In this document: piece by piece, positions 1 to 8,186 of the stretch
How positions within the stretch are numbered: position 1 is the stretch's first letter
How the letters are laid out: each line of letters begins with the position of its first letter
Source: Devosia yakushimensis
Lineage (GTDB): Bacteria; Pseudomonadota; Alphaproteobacteria; Rhizobiales; Devosiaceae
Length of the DNA stretch: 64,000 nucleotides
Assembly (NCBI RefSeq): GCF_030159855.1
Contig: NZ_BSNG01000001.1
Coordinates: 2,480,001 to 2,544,000 of the forward strand
Reading direction: 5' to 3'
Translations under genes and position numbers: made by a program
The notes under the pieces: model-generated
The model's database searches: none
Seen by the model: only the letters and a program-made list of their open reading frames with translations
Told to the model about the DNA's origin: nothing

Positions 1-683
1 TTATCGTGCTGGGGCTGGGCGCTGGGACCATTACCCTATCGATGGGCGCCTTTGCCGGTTCGCTCGCCGCCTTTCTCTTCGTGGTACTGCTGGCCAGCGG
101 CGCGCGCGGCGGGGCCGACCGCACCATCCTTGCCGGCGTTGCGGCCTCGCAATTGTTCAACGCGCTCACCTCCTACATTGTCAGCACCTCGGCCAATGCG
201 CAGCAGGCGCGCGATGTGATGTTCTGGCTATTGGGCAGTTTTGGCGGCGTGCGCTGGCCCGAATTCCAGCTCGTGCTGGTCATGGTCATTCTGGGCTTCG
301 GCATCTGCCTCTACTATGCCCGCGCGCTCGACGCCTTTGCCTTCGGCGATGACGCGGCCTCTTCGCTGGGCATTTCGGTGGGCCGGGTGCGCATCATCCT
401 TTTTGCTACCACCGCGCTGATGACGGCCACCATTGTCAGCATGGTCGGCTCCATCGGCTTTGTGGGCCTGGTGGTGCCCCATGCAGCGCGGTTCATCGTG
501 GGGCCACTGCATATGCGGCTGCTGCCGGCCTGTGTCGCGGTGGGCGCCATTTTCATGGTACTGGCCGATATCGTTTCGCGGGTCATCCTGCCCCAGCAGG
601 TGCTGCCCATCGGGGTGGTCACGGCGCTGATCGGCGTGCCGTTCTTTTCGGTCATTCTCTATCGGGCGCGGCGGACGGCATGA
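1..683 (+). CDS. FecCD-family iron-chelate ABC permease (5' partial)
   Basis: C-terminal two thirds of an inner-membrane permease that moves ferric siderophore, haem or cobalamin from a periplasmic binding protein into the cytoplasm. The reading frame is already open at the window edge, so the true start lies outside; about 225 of the usual 330-350 residues are visible. The protein is made of hydrophobic helices and carries the FecCD signature (GFVGLVVPH followed by AR), the loop that contacts the ATPase. Its stop overlaps the start of the next ATPase gene by four bases, so the two form an operon. The ligand cannot be told from the permease; iron-siderophore is most likely. Confidence 0.9.
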   Translation, partial: IVLGLGAGTITLSMGAFAGSLAAFLFVVLLASGARGGADRTILAGVAASQLFNALTSYIVSTSANAQQARDVMFWLLGSFGGVRWPEFQLVLVMVILGFGICLYYARALDAFAFGDDAASSLGISVGRVRIILFATTALMTATIVSMVGSIGFVGLVVPHAARFIVGPLHMRLLPACVAVGAIFMVLADIVSRVILPQQVLPIGVVTALIGVPFFSVILYRARRTA

Positions 684-1441
684 CGATCAGGGCGGAAAAC
701 CTCACCTGGAAAGCCGGCAAGACGGTCATCGTCGATGGCGTTTCCCTCGCGGCCGAGCCGGGCAAGATGCTGGGCCTGCTAGGCCCCAATGGCTCGGGAA
801 AATCCTCGCTGTTGCGGTTATTGGCCGGGCTGCGGCGTGCCCATGAAGGGCAGGTGACCCTGGATGGCGCCGAGCTGAGCCGCATCGGCCGCCGCGCTCT
901 CGCCCGCCGGGTCGCGCTGGTCGAGCAACATGCCAATACCGATGCCAATGTCACCGTGCTCGATGTGGTGCGGCTGGGCCGCACGCCGCATCGCTCGGCG
1001 CTGTCGCCCTGGACGGCGGCCGATGATGTGGCGGTCGAGACGGCGCTGGGGCGCGTGGGCCTTACCGAGCGGCGCGGCCAATTCTGGCAGACGCTATCGG
1101 GGGGCGAACGCCAGCGCGTGCATATCGCGCGCGCCCTGGCGCAGGCGCCCAGCGAGATCATCCTGGATGAGCCGACCAACCACCTCGATATCCAGCACCA
1201 GATCGAGATACTGAAACTCGTCGCCAGCCTGCCGGTCACCAGCATCGTGGCGCTGCACGATCTCAACCACGCCGCCATGTTCTGCGACCGGCTGGCCGTG
1301 ATGAACAAGGGCAAGCTCGTTGCCATGGGCACGCCGGAAGAGGTGCTGACCGAAGACCTTTTGGCTGAGGTCTTCGGCATTCGCTGTCATATCGAACCCT
1401 CACCGCATAGCGGCAAGCTTCATATCCACTATCTCTTCTAG
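680..1441 (+). CDS. FecE-type iron-chelate ABC transporter ATPase
   Basis: Cytoplasmic ATPase of 253 residues that powers the FecCD permease just upstream. It has a Walker A motif (GPNGSGKSS, about residue 36), a signature motif (LSGGERQR, about 140), Walker B (ILDEPTNHLD, about 160) and the switch histidine in ALHDLNH. The ATG lies inside the stop of the permease gene (ATGA overlap), indicating translational coupling. The end overlaps the tail of the converging GST gene by four bases. Family assignment is firm; the substrate (siderophore versus haem or B12) is inferred only. Confidence 0.92.
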   Translation: MTIRAENLTWKAGKTVIVDGVSLAAEPGKMLGLLGPNGSGKSSLLRLLAGLRRAHEGQVTLDGAELSRIGRRALARRVALVEQHANTDANVTVLDVVRLGRTPHRSALSPWTAADDVAVETALGRVGLTERRGQFWQTLSGGERQRVHIARALAQAPSEIILDEPTNHLDIQHQIEILKLVASLPVTSIVALHDLNHAAMFCDRLAVMNKGKLVAMGTPEEVLTEDLLAEVFGIRCHIEPSPHSGKLHIHYLF

Positions 1442-2112
1442 GCAGCCAGCTTGAGGATATGGGCGTCGTTGTTGCGCAGGCGCTTGAGGTAGAGATCGGC
1501 AAAATCGGCGGGCGCGGCCTCGCGCACGCTGGGCCGCGCGGCAAGGGCCTGCCGCCAGGCGGAAATCCTGGGCAGGTCCCTGGTCAGCCCGGCATCGACG
1601 GCGGTTTCCAGCGCGTCGATCTGCCGGAAAGCCGGGGCAAAGACCGCATCGACGGCGCTGAAGCGTTCCCCGGCAAAGAAGGGCCCAACCACGATAGTCT
1701 CGAGCCGGGTGAGCTTGGCCGTCAGGGACTGCCGGGCGGCATCGAGCTCGGCATTGTCCTTGGCGGTGCTGATGCGCCAGAGATCGCCCAGCACCTGCGA
1801 GCCGAATTCGATCCAGGAACGGTGCTGCGCCCGCTCCAGCGCATCCTCGGGATGGAGCTTTGTGCCGGGCGCGGTCTCTTCCAGATATTCGAGGATAACC
1901 GCGCTTTCGAACACGATAGCCGGCTCATGCCCGTCACGCTCGACCTTGAGCACCGGCACCTTGCCGAGCGGGGAAATGGCCAGGAACCAATCGGGCTTAT
2001 TGGCCAGATCGATATAGACGACGTCGAAATCGACCTTCTTCTCCTTGAGCGCAATCACCGCGCGCTGGACATAAGGGCAGGTCGGAAAGCTGATCAGCGT
2101 GAGTTTGGTCAT
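1438..2112 (-). CDS. glutathione S-transferase family protein (omega-like)
   Basis: Soluble protein of 224 residues with an N-terminal thioredoxin-like domain (about 1-80) and an all-helical C-terminal domain. The CPYVQR motif puts a cysteine at residue 12 where omega/beta-type GSTs have their catalytic Cys, so it may act as a thiol transferase or dehydroascorbate/glutathionyl reductase rather than a classical conjugating enzyme. KVPVL supplies the cis-proline and ESAVILEYL the glutathione-binding Glu-Ser. It stands alone on the minus strand between an iron transporter and an SDR gene; no operon partner is apparent and the substrate is unknown. Confidence 0.9.
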   Translation of the reverse strand: MTKLTLISFPTCPYVQRAVIALKEKKVDFDVVYIDLANKPDWFLAISPLGKVPVLKVERDGHEPAIVFESAVILEYLEETAPGTKLHPEDALERAQHRSWIEFGSQVLGDLWRISTAKDNAELDAARQSLTAKLTRLETIVVGPFFAGERFSAVDAVFAPAFRQIDALETAVDAGLTRDLPRISAWRQALAARPSVREAAPADFADLYLKRLRNNDAHILKLAA

Positions 2113-2269
2113 GGGGCTCTCTGCAATAGTGCCGAAGCGGCTGCTTCATCGTCGTTTTACGATAGCAAGCTGGATCGGGCAGAGCGAGCAAAGCCGATGC
2201 GAAGGTCGGCGGAACGACGCAAAGAACGCCCATGGCAGGCGAGGGAGGCGCAAAGACCCCGCTAAAACC

Positions 2270-3001
2270 TCACCCCGTCCAGCCACCGTCGATGACATGC
2301 ACCTGCCCCGTCGTATAAGTCGCCCCGGCGAGATAAACGGCGAGGTCTGCCACTTCCTCGGGCCGGGCGATGCGGCCGATGGGCTGGCGGGCGATGAAGG
2401 CCTTTCTGGCCGCCTCGAAGTCGCCGGTGGCTTGCCAGCGCTCATGCAGGGATGGGCTGTCCACCGTGCCGGGGCAGATGGCGTTGATGCGGATATTGCT
2501 GGTCACATAATCTGCGGCGACCGATTTGGTGAGCCCCACCACAGCGGCCTTGGAAATGGAATAGGCGGCGCGGTTGGGCACGCCCTTTACCGAGGAGGCA
2601 ACCGTCGCCATGTTGATGATGGCGCCATCCCGGCGCTCCAGCATTTGCGGCAGCACCGCCCTTATGGTGCGGATTTGCGCCCGCACATTGAGATCGAGCG
2701 CGAAGTCGAGATCCCCATCGCTCATTTCGAGCACCGCGCCGGAATGGACCACGCCGGCGCAGTTGAACAGCACGTCGATATGGCCGATCTCGGCGACTGC
2801 GGCCTTGACCGCATCGTTGGAAAGCACGTCGAGCACCCGCGTGGTCACGCCTGGTAGCCCGTCGAGTTCGGCAAGCTTGCCGGCATTGATATCGGTGGCG
2901 ATCACCTTGGCACCGGCCTTGATAAAGGCTTCGACCGAAGCGCGGCCAATGCCTTGCGCGGCGGCGGTGATGAGTACGATTTTTCCGGTCAGATCGGCCA
3001 T
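2270..3001 (-). CDS. SDR-family NAD-dependent dehydrogenase
   Basis: Classical short-chain dehydrogenase of 243 residues. It shows the glycine-rich cofactor motif (TAAAQGIG, 12-19), Asp37 at the end of beta-2 which favours NAD over NADP, the NCAG motif (80-83), and the catalytic Ser136/137, Tyr147 and Lys151. The overall look resembles the DHRS6/BDH2 and 2-keto-3-deoxy-L-fuconate dehydrogenase branch. It lies downstream of, and on the same strand as, the sugar importer ending at 3267, separated by a repeat-bearing gap of 265 bases, so it may oxidise the imported sugar or its acid. That link is inference from position. Confidence 0.88.
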   Translation of the reverse strand: MADLTGKIVLITAAAQGIGRASVEAFIKAGAKVIATDINAGKLAELDGLPGVTTRVLDVLSNDAVKAAVAEIGHIDVLFNCAGVVHSGAVLEMSDGDLDFALDLNVRAQIRTIRAVLPQMLERRDGAIINMATVASSVKGVPNRAAYSISKAAVVGLTKSVAADYVTSNIRINAICPGTVDSPSLHERWQATGDFEAARKAFIARQPIGRIARPEEVADLAVYLAGATYTTGQVHVIDGGWTG

Positions 3002-3050
3002 GAATTTTCTATCCTAAAACTATCAGTCGTCACCAAGGGAGGGGTGTTCA

Positions 3051-3205
3051 CTCAGGATTCAAACCACCCACGGTGTCATTCCGGCGCAGGCCGGAATCCA
3101 TGTCCGCATGTGGCCACGACCACCGGCGTGGGTGGATACTTCACAGCATGGATCCCGGCCTGCGCCGGGATGACACCGCATTCTTGAATACGTCCAGAGT
3201 AAACA
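3051..3205 (+). repeat. palindromic intergenic repeat, copy A
   Basis: An element of about 155 bp with two GC-rich arms (around 3073-3101 and 3148-3176) that are near inverted repeats. Each arm holds its own small palindrome built on CCGGCGCAGGCCGG. A second copy, in the opposite orientation, lies at 5485-5640; the two match over almost their whole length except the variable centre. No transposase is present. It fills most of the gap between the binding protein gene and the SDR gene and would form a strong hairpin in the transcript. Confidence 0.85.
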
Positions 3206-3266
3206 CTACCCATCACCAGCAAGCCGGTGGGTATGGCGAGTTCACCGCCATACCCGTGGTCTATCT

Positions 3267-4211
3267 TCAGTCATAAAGCACTGCGGCGATCTCGGGATTA
3301 GCCATGGTCGCCTTGTCGTAATAATAGAACCCGGTGTCGATAACAGGCGGCAGGGTTTCGCCCTTGAGCGCTGAGATGGCCGCCTTGACGGTTTCGTAGC
3401 CAATGCCAACCGGGTTCTGGGTGATGGCGCCGGCCATCGCGCCGCTCTCGATGAAGCCCTTCTGGGCCGCGCCGCTATCGAAGCCGATGACGACGATAGC
3501 GCTGCCCAGCTCCGTCTTGCCGTTCACCACGCCGATCGCCGAGCCTTCATTGGCGCCGAAAATGCCCTTGAGGTCGGGATTGGCCAGCAGGATCGACTTG
3601 GTGATCTCAGTCGACTGCAACTGGTCGCCACCGCCATATTGCACCGAGACGACCTCGATCTTGGGATAGGCTTCCTTGATGCGGTTGACGAAGCCGTCGA
3701 CGCGGTCGATGCCGGTACGGCTGGTCTGGTCATGGGCCACGACGGCAACCTTGCCTTCGCCGCCGATCAGTTCGGCCATCTTGTCGGCGGCCAAAGCGGC
3801 CGCGGCGACGTTGTCAGTGGTTGCCGTGGTCAACGGAATGTCGCTCTCGACGCCGGAGTCGAAGGCGATGACCGGAATGCCGGCATCCTTGGCCTGCTGC
3901 AGCAGCGGGGTCGCGGCCTGGCTGTCGAGCGCGGCAAAGCCAATGGCGTCGGGCTTGCGCGACAGGGCCGCGGCGAGCATGTCCATCTGGCGGTCGACCT
4001 GGCTTTCGGTTTCCGGGCCTTCAAAGGTCACGGTGGCGCCGAATTCGGCGGCAGCCTTGTCGGCACCGGCCTTCACGGCCTGCCAGAACTGGTGCTGGAA
4101 GCCCTTGGAGATCAGGGCGATATCATAGCTTTCCTGGGCGAAGGCGGGTGCGCTGGCGCTGAGGAGAGCAAGGGCGCTGATGGCCCCGATAAAGGTACGG
4201 CGGTTGAACAT
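3267..4211 (-). CDS. sugar ABC transporter substrate-binding protein (RbsB/LacI-like)
   Basis: Periplasmic binding protein of 314 residues with an N-terminal signal peptide (cleavage near AFA-QE, residue 25-26; an RR pair at 4-5 leaves Tat export possible). The mature part follows the type I periplasmic fold: it opens with IALISKGFQHQFWQAVKAG and repeats the pattern typical of pentose/hexose binders (GFAALDS, IPVIAFDSG, IFGANEGSAIG, VIGFDSG). It is the last gene of the minus-strand importer operon (ATPase at 5680-7203, permease at 4302-5294, then this gene). Having the binding protein last is less usual. The ligand, a monosaccharide or polyol, is not predictable here. Confidence 0.92.
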   Translation of the reverse strand: MFNRRTFIGAISALALLSASAPAFAQESYDIALISKGFQHQFWQAVKAGADKAAAEFGATVTFEGPETESQVDRQMDMLAAALSRKPDAIGFAALDSQAATPLLQQAKDAGIPVIAFDSGVESDIPLTTATTDNVAAAALAADKMAELIGGEGKVAVVAHDQTSRTGIDRVDGFVNRIKEAYPKIEVVSVQYGGGDQLQSTEITKSILLANPDLKGIFGANEGSAIGVVNGKTELGSAIVVIGFDSGAAQKGFIESGAMAGAITQNPVGIGYETVKAAISALKGETLPPVIDTGFYYYDKATMANPEIAAVLYD

Positions 4212-4269
4212 GTTTCCTCCCGGAAGGTTTGACTTTTGTCATTCGAGGCTTGTCGCCTGCTTGGTCTTG

Positions 4270-4289
4270 GCGCCGCCTGAAAGCGGCGC
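4270..4289 (-). promoter_or_regulatory. intercistronic hairpin between permease and binding-protein genes
   Basis: Perfect 7-bp inverted repeat (GCGCCGC/GCGGCGC) with a 6-base loop in the 90-bp gap upstream of the binding-protein start. There is no T-run, so it is more likely an mRNA-stabilising or processing stem than a terminator; such stems often raise the level of the binding-protein message. Confidence 0.45.
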
Positions 4290-4301
4290 AGTCGGTCGGC
4301 G

Positions 4302-5294
4302 CTAGAGTGTACGGCGCCGCAGTATATCGGCATAGACGGCCAGGATGATGATGCAGCCGGTGACCACCGTCTGCCATTCCTGGGGGACCGAAAGAATGCG
4401 CAGGCCATTGGCCAGCACAGAGATGATCAAAGCGCCAATCAGCGTCCCCACAACGGTGCCACGTCCGCCTGACAGCGACGTGCCGCCGATCACCACCGCT
4501 GCAATGGCATCAAGCTCATAGCCCTGGCCCAGGGCTGGCTGGGCCGAATTGAGGCGGCTCGCGATCAGCAGGCCCGCCACCCCGCAAATGCCCCCGGCCG
4601 TGGCATAGACGGCAATCTTCCAGCGATCGATATTGACGCCGGAGAGCCGCACCGCCTCTTCATTGGAGCCAAGCGCGAAGGTGTAGCGGCCCAGTGCAGT
4701 CTTGCCGAGCACGAAGGCGGCAAGACCGGCAACCAGGAACAGGATCAGGACGCCATTGGGCACAGGAATGGCCGGAATGACGGCTCCCACAAGCGATCCC
4801 TGGGCAATCTGGGTGAAGCCGGGCGTATCGTTGAAATAGATCGGCTTGGTACCCGAAATGACGAGCGACAGGCCCTTGAGGATCAGCATCATGCCCAGGG
4901 TCGCGATGAAGGGCGGCACCTTGAGCTTGGCGATGATGGTGCCCGAAACCAGCCCGCTGCAAGTGCCCGCAAGAATGGCGCCGAGCACGCCCAGCGGCAG
5001 GGGCAGCCCCAGATAGGTGAGCACGACCCCGGCAATAACAGCGCAGAAGGTCATCAGCGTTCCCACCGACAGATCGATGCCGCCGGTGATAATCACCAGC
5101 GTCGCGGCAATCGCCAGCACGCCATTGACCGAGGTCGCCTGCAATATGGCGAGCACATTCTGGGTCTGCATGAAATTGGGCGAGGCCAGGGAAAACACCA
5201 CGACCAGCGCGATGAGCCCGGAAAAAGCCAGCAGCCGATGAAAGGCGCCGGAAATACGGATGCCCCTCTTGGCCGGAAGTGCTGTGTCAGTCAT
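4302..5294 (-). CDS. sugar ABC transporter permease (RbsC-like)
   Basis: Inner-membrane permease of 330 residues with about eight to ten hydrophobic helices and the BPD_transp_2 pattern: an early TLVIITGGIDLSVG segment, ATLGMM followed by GLSLVISG, and near the C-terminus AVVIGGTSLSGGRGTV, the loop coupling to the ATPase. It works with the RbsA-like ATPase upstream and the RbsB-like binding protein downstream. A gap of 385 bases filled by two kinds of palindromic repeat separates it from the ATPase gene, which is unusual inside an operon and could partly uncouple their expression. Confidence 0.93.
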   Translation of the reverse strand: MTDTALPAKRGIRISGAFHRLLAFSGLIALVVVFSLASPNFMQTQNVLAILQATSVNGVLAIAATLVIITGGIDLSVGTLMTFCAVIAGVVLTYLGLPLPLGVLGAILAGTCSGLVSGTIIAKLKVPPFIATLGMMLILKGLSLVISGTKPIYFNDTPGFTQIAQGSLVGAVIPAIPVPNGVLILFLVAGLAAFVLGKTALGRYTFALGSNEEAVRLSGVNIDRWKIAVYATAGGICGVAGLLIASRLNSAQPALGQGYELDAIAAVVIGGTSLSGGRGTVVGTLIGALIISVLANGLRILSVPQEWQTVVTGCIIILAVYADILRRRTL

Positions 5295-5320
5295 GCCGGT
5301 CTTTCCTCACAAAAACCATT

Positions 5321-5458
5321 CAACAAAGCCCTCGGCCTTCGCCTCCCTCCCCCTTGAGGGGAGGGATTGAGGGTGGGGGTCGTTCAGTAGCCCACAAAAC
5401 CACCCCCTCCCCGGCCCTCCCCTCAAGGGGGAGGGAGGGCTGAAGTCGAGGGTTTGTG
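5321..5458. repeat. C-rich/G-rich palindromic repeat element
   Basis: Long imperfect palindrome. Arms of about 25 bases (5341-5365 and 5415-5440) are near-perfect inverted repeats made of CCTCCCCCTTGAGGGG-type sequence, and the symmetry extends outward (CCTCG near 5331 against CGAGG near 5447). It differs in sequence from the 3051/5485 repeat family and lies next to copy B of that family, so two palindrome types are stacked in one intergenic gap. No coding capacity seen. Confidence 0.8.
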
Positions 5459-5484
5459 CCCAGGCGGCGTCATGCAAGGGGGCG

Positions 5485-5640
5485 GTGTCTACTCGGGATG
5501 CATCCAAGAACACGGTGTCATCCCGGCGCAGGCCGGGATCCATGCTGAGAAGCATCCCCCAACGCCAGTGGTCGTAGGAACATGCGGACATGGATTCCGG
5601 CCTGCGCCGGAATGACACCGTGGGTGGTGTGAGTCCTGAG
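5485..5640 (-). repeat. palindromic intergenic repeat, copy B (inverted relative to copy A)
   Basis: Reverse-complement counterpart of the element at 3051-3205, with the same two GC-rich arms (about 5516-5544 and 5589-5617) and the same flanking bases out to both ends. The centre differs between copies, as expected of REP/BIME-like families. With copy A it brackets the permease and binding-protein genes of the sugar importer in inverted orientation. Confidence 0.85.
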
Positions 5641-5679
5641 CGAAACTTGCTCCGCGAGGCGGAGAGGTGAAGAAAACCA

Positions 5680-7203
5680 TCACCCCGCATGAGCCACCTC
5701 CGCCACCGTACTCTGCCGCTGGGTCGCCAGCCGCATGATGTCTTCCTGGGATGCGCCACCGGGGAGCGTTCCGGTCAACCGCCCCTCGCACATCACCGCG
5801 ATGCGGTGGCTGAGCCGCAGGACTTCGGGCAGTTCGGACGAAATCACGATAATGGCCTTGCCTTCGGCGGCAAGGGCGTTGAGCAGCTTATAGATTTCCG
5901 ACTTGGCGCCGACATCGATGCCGCGCGTCGGCTCGTCGAAGATCAGGATATCGCAATCGCGCAGCAGCCATTTGGCGATCACGACCTTCTGCTGGTTGCC
6001 GCCTGACAGCAGCCGCGCCTCCTGCATGTCGGATGGCGTCTTGATCGCCAATTGCCCGATGTAGCGCTGGGCCATCTGATGCATGGCGCCATCGTCGAGC
6101 AGGCCGCCTGGCCGGGTGAACCGGGCGATGCTTGCCAGCGCGATATTGTCACGCACATTCATTGTCGTCGCGAGGCCGAAATGCTTGCGGTCTTCCGAGA
6201 GATAGCCAATGCCGGCATGCACCGCATCGCCGGGCGTCGATATCCCGGCCCGCTTGCCATTGACCCAGATTTCCCCGCTGTCGCGCGGATCGGCGCCGAA
6301 GATGGCGCGCGCCACTTCGGTCCGCCCTGCCCCCATCAGTCCGGCCAGTCCCAATATCTCGCCCTTGCGCACCGAAAAGCTCACATCGCGGATGTCCCGA
6401 CCGCGATTGAGATTGCGCACCTCCAGCGCCACGGGGGCTGTCGAGGTATTGGGCACGGTGAGCGCTTCACTGGTCAGGGTGCGTCCCACCATCATGGAGA
6501 TGATGGTTTCCATCGAGGTGGTCGCGGCCGGCACGGTGCCGACATATTCGCCATCGCGCATCACCGTCACCCGGTCGGAGATGCGTTTGATCTCGTCCAT
6601 CTTGTGGGAGATATAAACGATGCCCACGCCTTCGGCTTTGAGCCGGTTGATGATGACGAAAAGTTCGGCGATCTCAATGTCGTTGAGCGCCGCCGTCGGC
6701 TCATCCATGATCAGCACGCGCGAGCGGTAGCTCAGCGCCTTGGCGATTTCGACCATCTGCTGCTTGGCCACTGTCAGGCTGCCCACCGGTACAGTCGGCG
6801 CGAGCTTTAGATTCATGGAGTCGAAAATCGCCTGGGCGGCCCGGTTGAGTGCGCCTTCATCGAGCAACAATCCGCCCAGCCGGCGCGGTTCGCGACCGAT
6901 GAAGATATTCTGCGCCGCCGTCAGGTCGCGCATCAGCGCCAGTTCCTGATGGATGATGCCAATGCCCATTTCCTGCGCCTGGCGGGGGCTGGCAATCTCG
7001 ACCGGCTTGCCATCGAGCCGGATTTCTCCCGCATCGCGCCGATAGACCCCCGAGAGGATTTTCATCAGCGTCGATTTGCCCGCGCCATTCTCGCCCATCA
7101 GGGCATGCACTTCCCCCGCCTGCAGATCGAAATTGACATTGTGCAGCGCCCGGACGCCGGGGAACGACTTGCCGATGCCGATCAGCTCAATCAATGCACC
7201 CAT
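5680..7203 (-). CDS. sugar ABC transporter ATPase (RbsA-like, two ATPase domains)
   Basis: Fused double ATPase of 507 residues, the usual length for RbsA/MglA/XylG proteins. Domain 1 has Walker A GENGAGKST (about 38-46), a signature near GSLTVAKQQ and Walker B LIMDEPTAAL. Domain 2 has the degenerate Walker A typical of the family (GLMGAGRTE), signature LSGGNQQK and Walker B LIFDEPTRGID. It is the first gene of the minus-strand importer operon and diverges from an IclR regulator at 7416 that probably controls it. The transported sugar is unknown. Confidence 0.94.
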   Translation of the reverse strand: MGALIELIGIGKSFPGVRALHNVNFDLQAGEVHALMGENGAGKSTLMKILSGVYRRDAGEIRLDGKPVEIASPRQAQEMGIGIIHQELALMRDLTAAQNIFIGREPRRLGGLLLDEGALNRAAQAIFDSMNLKLAPTVPVGSLTVAKQQMVEIAKALSYRSRVLIMDEPTAALNDIEIAELFVIINRLKAEGVGIVYISHKMDEIKRISDRVTVMRDGEYVGTVPAATTSMETIISMMVGRTLTSEALTVPNTSTAPVALEVRNLNRGRDIRDVSFSVRKGEILGLAGLMGAGRTEVARAIFGADPRDSGEIWVNGKRAGISTPGDAVHAGIGYLSEDRKHFGLATTMNVRDNIALASIARFTRPGGLLDDGAMHQMAQRYIGQLAIKTPSDMQEARLLSGGNQQKVVIAKWLLRDCDILIFDEPTRGIDVGAKSEIYKLLNALAAEGKAIIVISSELPEVLRLSHRIAVMCEGRLTGTLPGGASQEDIMRLATQRQSTVAEVAHAG

Positions 7204-7353
7204 TGTCCACCCATTCGCGTCCTCGGCTGTCCGATTGCGCAGAGCGCAATAGAAGTGCCGGAGGTCCTCCTCGCGATTGACTTATCGTCATATACGAACA
7301 ATCTATTCACAAATGAAGATTTGACGCAAGGCGCTTCGTTCACGCGTGCTGCT

Positions 7354-7372
7354 GCAGACGTGCACAGTCTGC
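7354..7372. promoter_or_regulatory. candidate IclR operator
   Basis: Perfect inverted repeat GCAGAC-N7-GTCTGC in the 212-bp divergent region between the importer ATPase gene and the iclR-type gene. Next to it the octamer TGCTAACC occurs twice in direct orientation (7370-7377 and 7391-7398), 21 bases apart, close to two helical turns. Both arrangements suit a dimeric or tetrameric regulator; the assignment to the adjacent IclR protein is inference. Confidence 0.4.
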
Positions 7373-7415
7373 TAACCAATCGACGGCATGTGCTAACCGG
7401 AAAAGTGAGAATGGG

Positions 7416-8186
7416 ATGGACCAAGAGGCCGACGAACAGGAGCGATACCGGGCCCCCGCACTCGACAAGGGCCTCGACATCATCGAGCTCCTGGCGGCCA
7501 CCGCCGACGGTCTCAGCCAGGCCGAGATCGCCAAGGCGCTGGCCCGTTCGCCCAATGAAATCTACCGCATGCTCGACCGGCTGGTCCGCCGCAACTACGT
7601 GCGCCGCACCCAGGAAGACCGGTACGAACTGACGCTCAGGCTCTTCGAACTCGCCCATGCCCGCCCGCCGCTGCAGCGCCTGATCAGCCAGGCAAATCCG
7701 GCACTGCGCGGCTTCGCGCTCCGGGCCGAGCAGGCCGCCCATCTGGTCATCCGCGACCGCAATATCCTGGTCGCGGTGGCCCAGGTCGACAGCCCCGGCT
7801 ATTGGAATGTTTCGGTTCGAGTCGGCAGCCGGATCGGGTTGCTCAATACCGGCTCAGGCCATGTTTTCCTGGCCTTTGCGACACCCCAGGAGCAATTGCT
7901 GATGCTCCAGGAACAGGACCCGGGCCATCCGGCGAAGCTGCCATCCGACATTGCCCAGCGGCTCGATACCGTCCGGCGACAAGGTTATGAAATGATGCCG
8001 AGCGCCCAGGTTTCCGGGGTCCACAATATCTCGATCCCAATTTTCGGCCCGCTCGGCAAAGTCATCGCCGCCCTCACCTGCCCCTATACCCAGCGGCTCG
8101 ACAAGCAGGGCACGCCCGATATGGAACAGGTACTTGTCCTATTGAAACGGGCCGGGCGCGAGCTATCGCAACCTCCAACGGCCTAA
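7416..8186 (+). CDS. IclR-family transcriptional regulator
   Basis: DNA-binding regulator of 256 residues. An N-terminal winged helix-turn-helix (about 12-75: ALDKGLDIIELLA, then SQAEIAKALARSPNEIYRML) is followed by the IclR effector domain (about 85-250) with SVRVGSRIGLLNTGSGHVFLA and SGVHNISIPIFG. It diverges from the sugar importer operon, the classic layout for a local substrate-responsive regulator. The end overlaps the tail of the converging hydrolase gene by four bases. The effector is probably the imported sugar or a breakdown product (inference). Confidence 0.93.
   Translation: MDQEADEQERYRAPALDKGLDIIELLAATADGLSQAEIAKALARSPNEIYRMLDRLVRRNYVRRTQEDRYELTLRLFELAHARPPLQRLISQANPALRGFALRAEQAAHLVIRDRNILVAVAQVDSPGYWNVSVRVGSRIGLLNTGSGHVFLAFATPQEQLLMLQEQDPGHPAKLPSDIAQRLDTVRRQGYEMMPSAQVSGVHNISIPIFGPLGKVIAALTCPYTQRLDKQGTPDMEQVLVLLKRAGRELSQPPTA

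Noticed and set aside
3051..5640. Inverted repeats as ends of an insertion sequence or composite transposon
   Set aside because: No transposase lies between them, the enclosed genes are a normal permease and binding protein, and no target duplication was visible.
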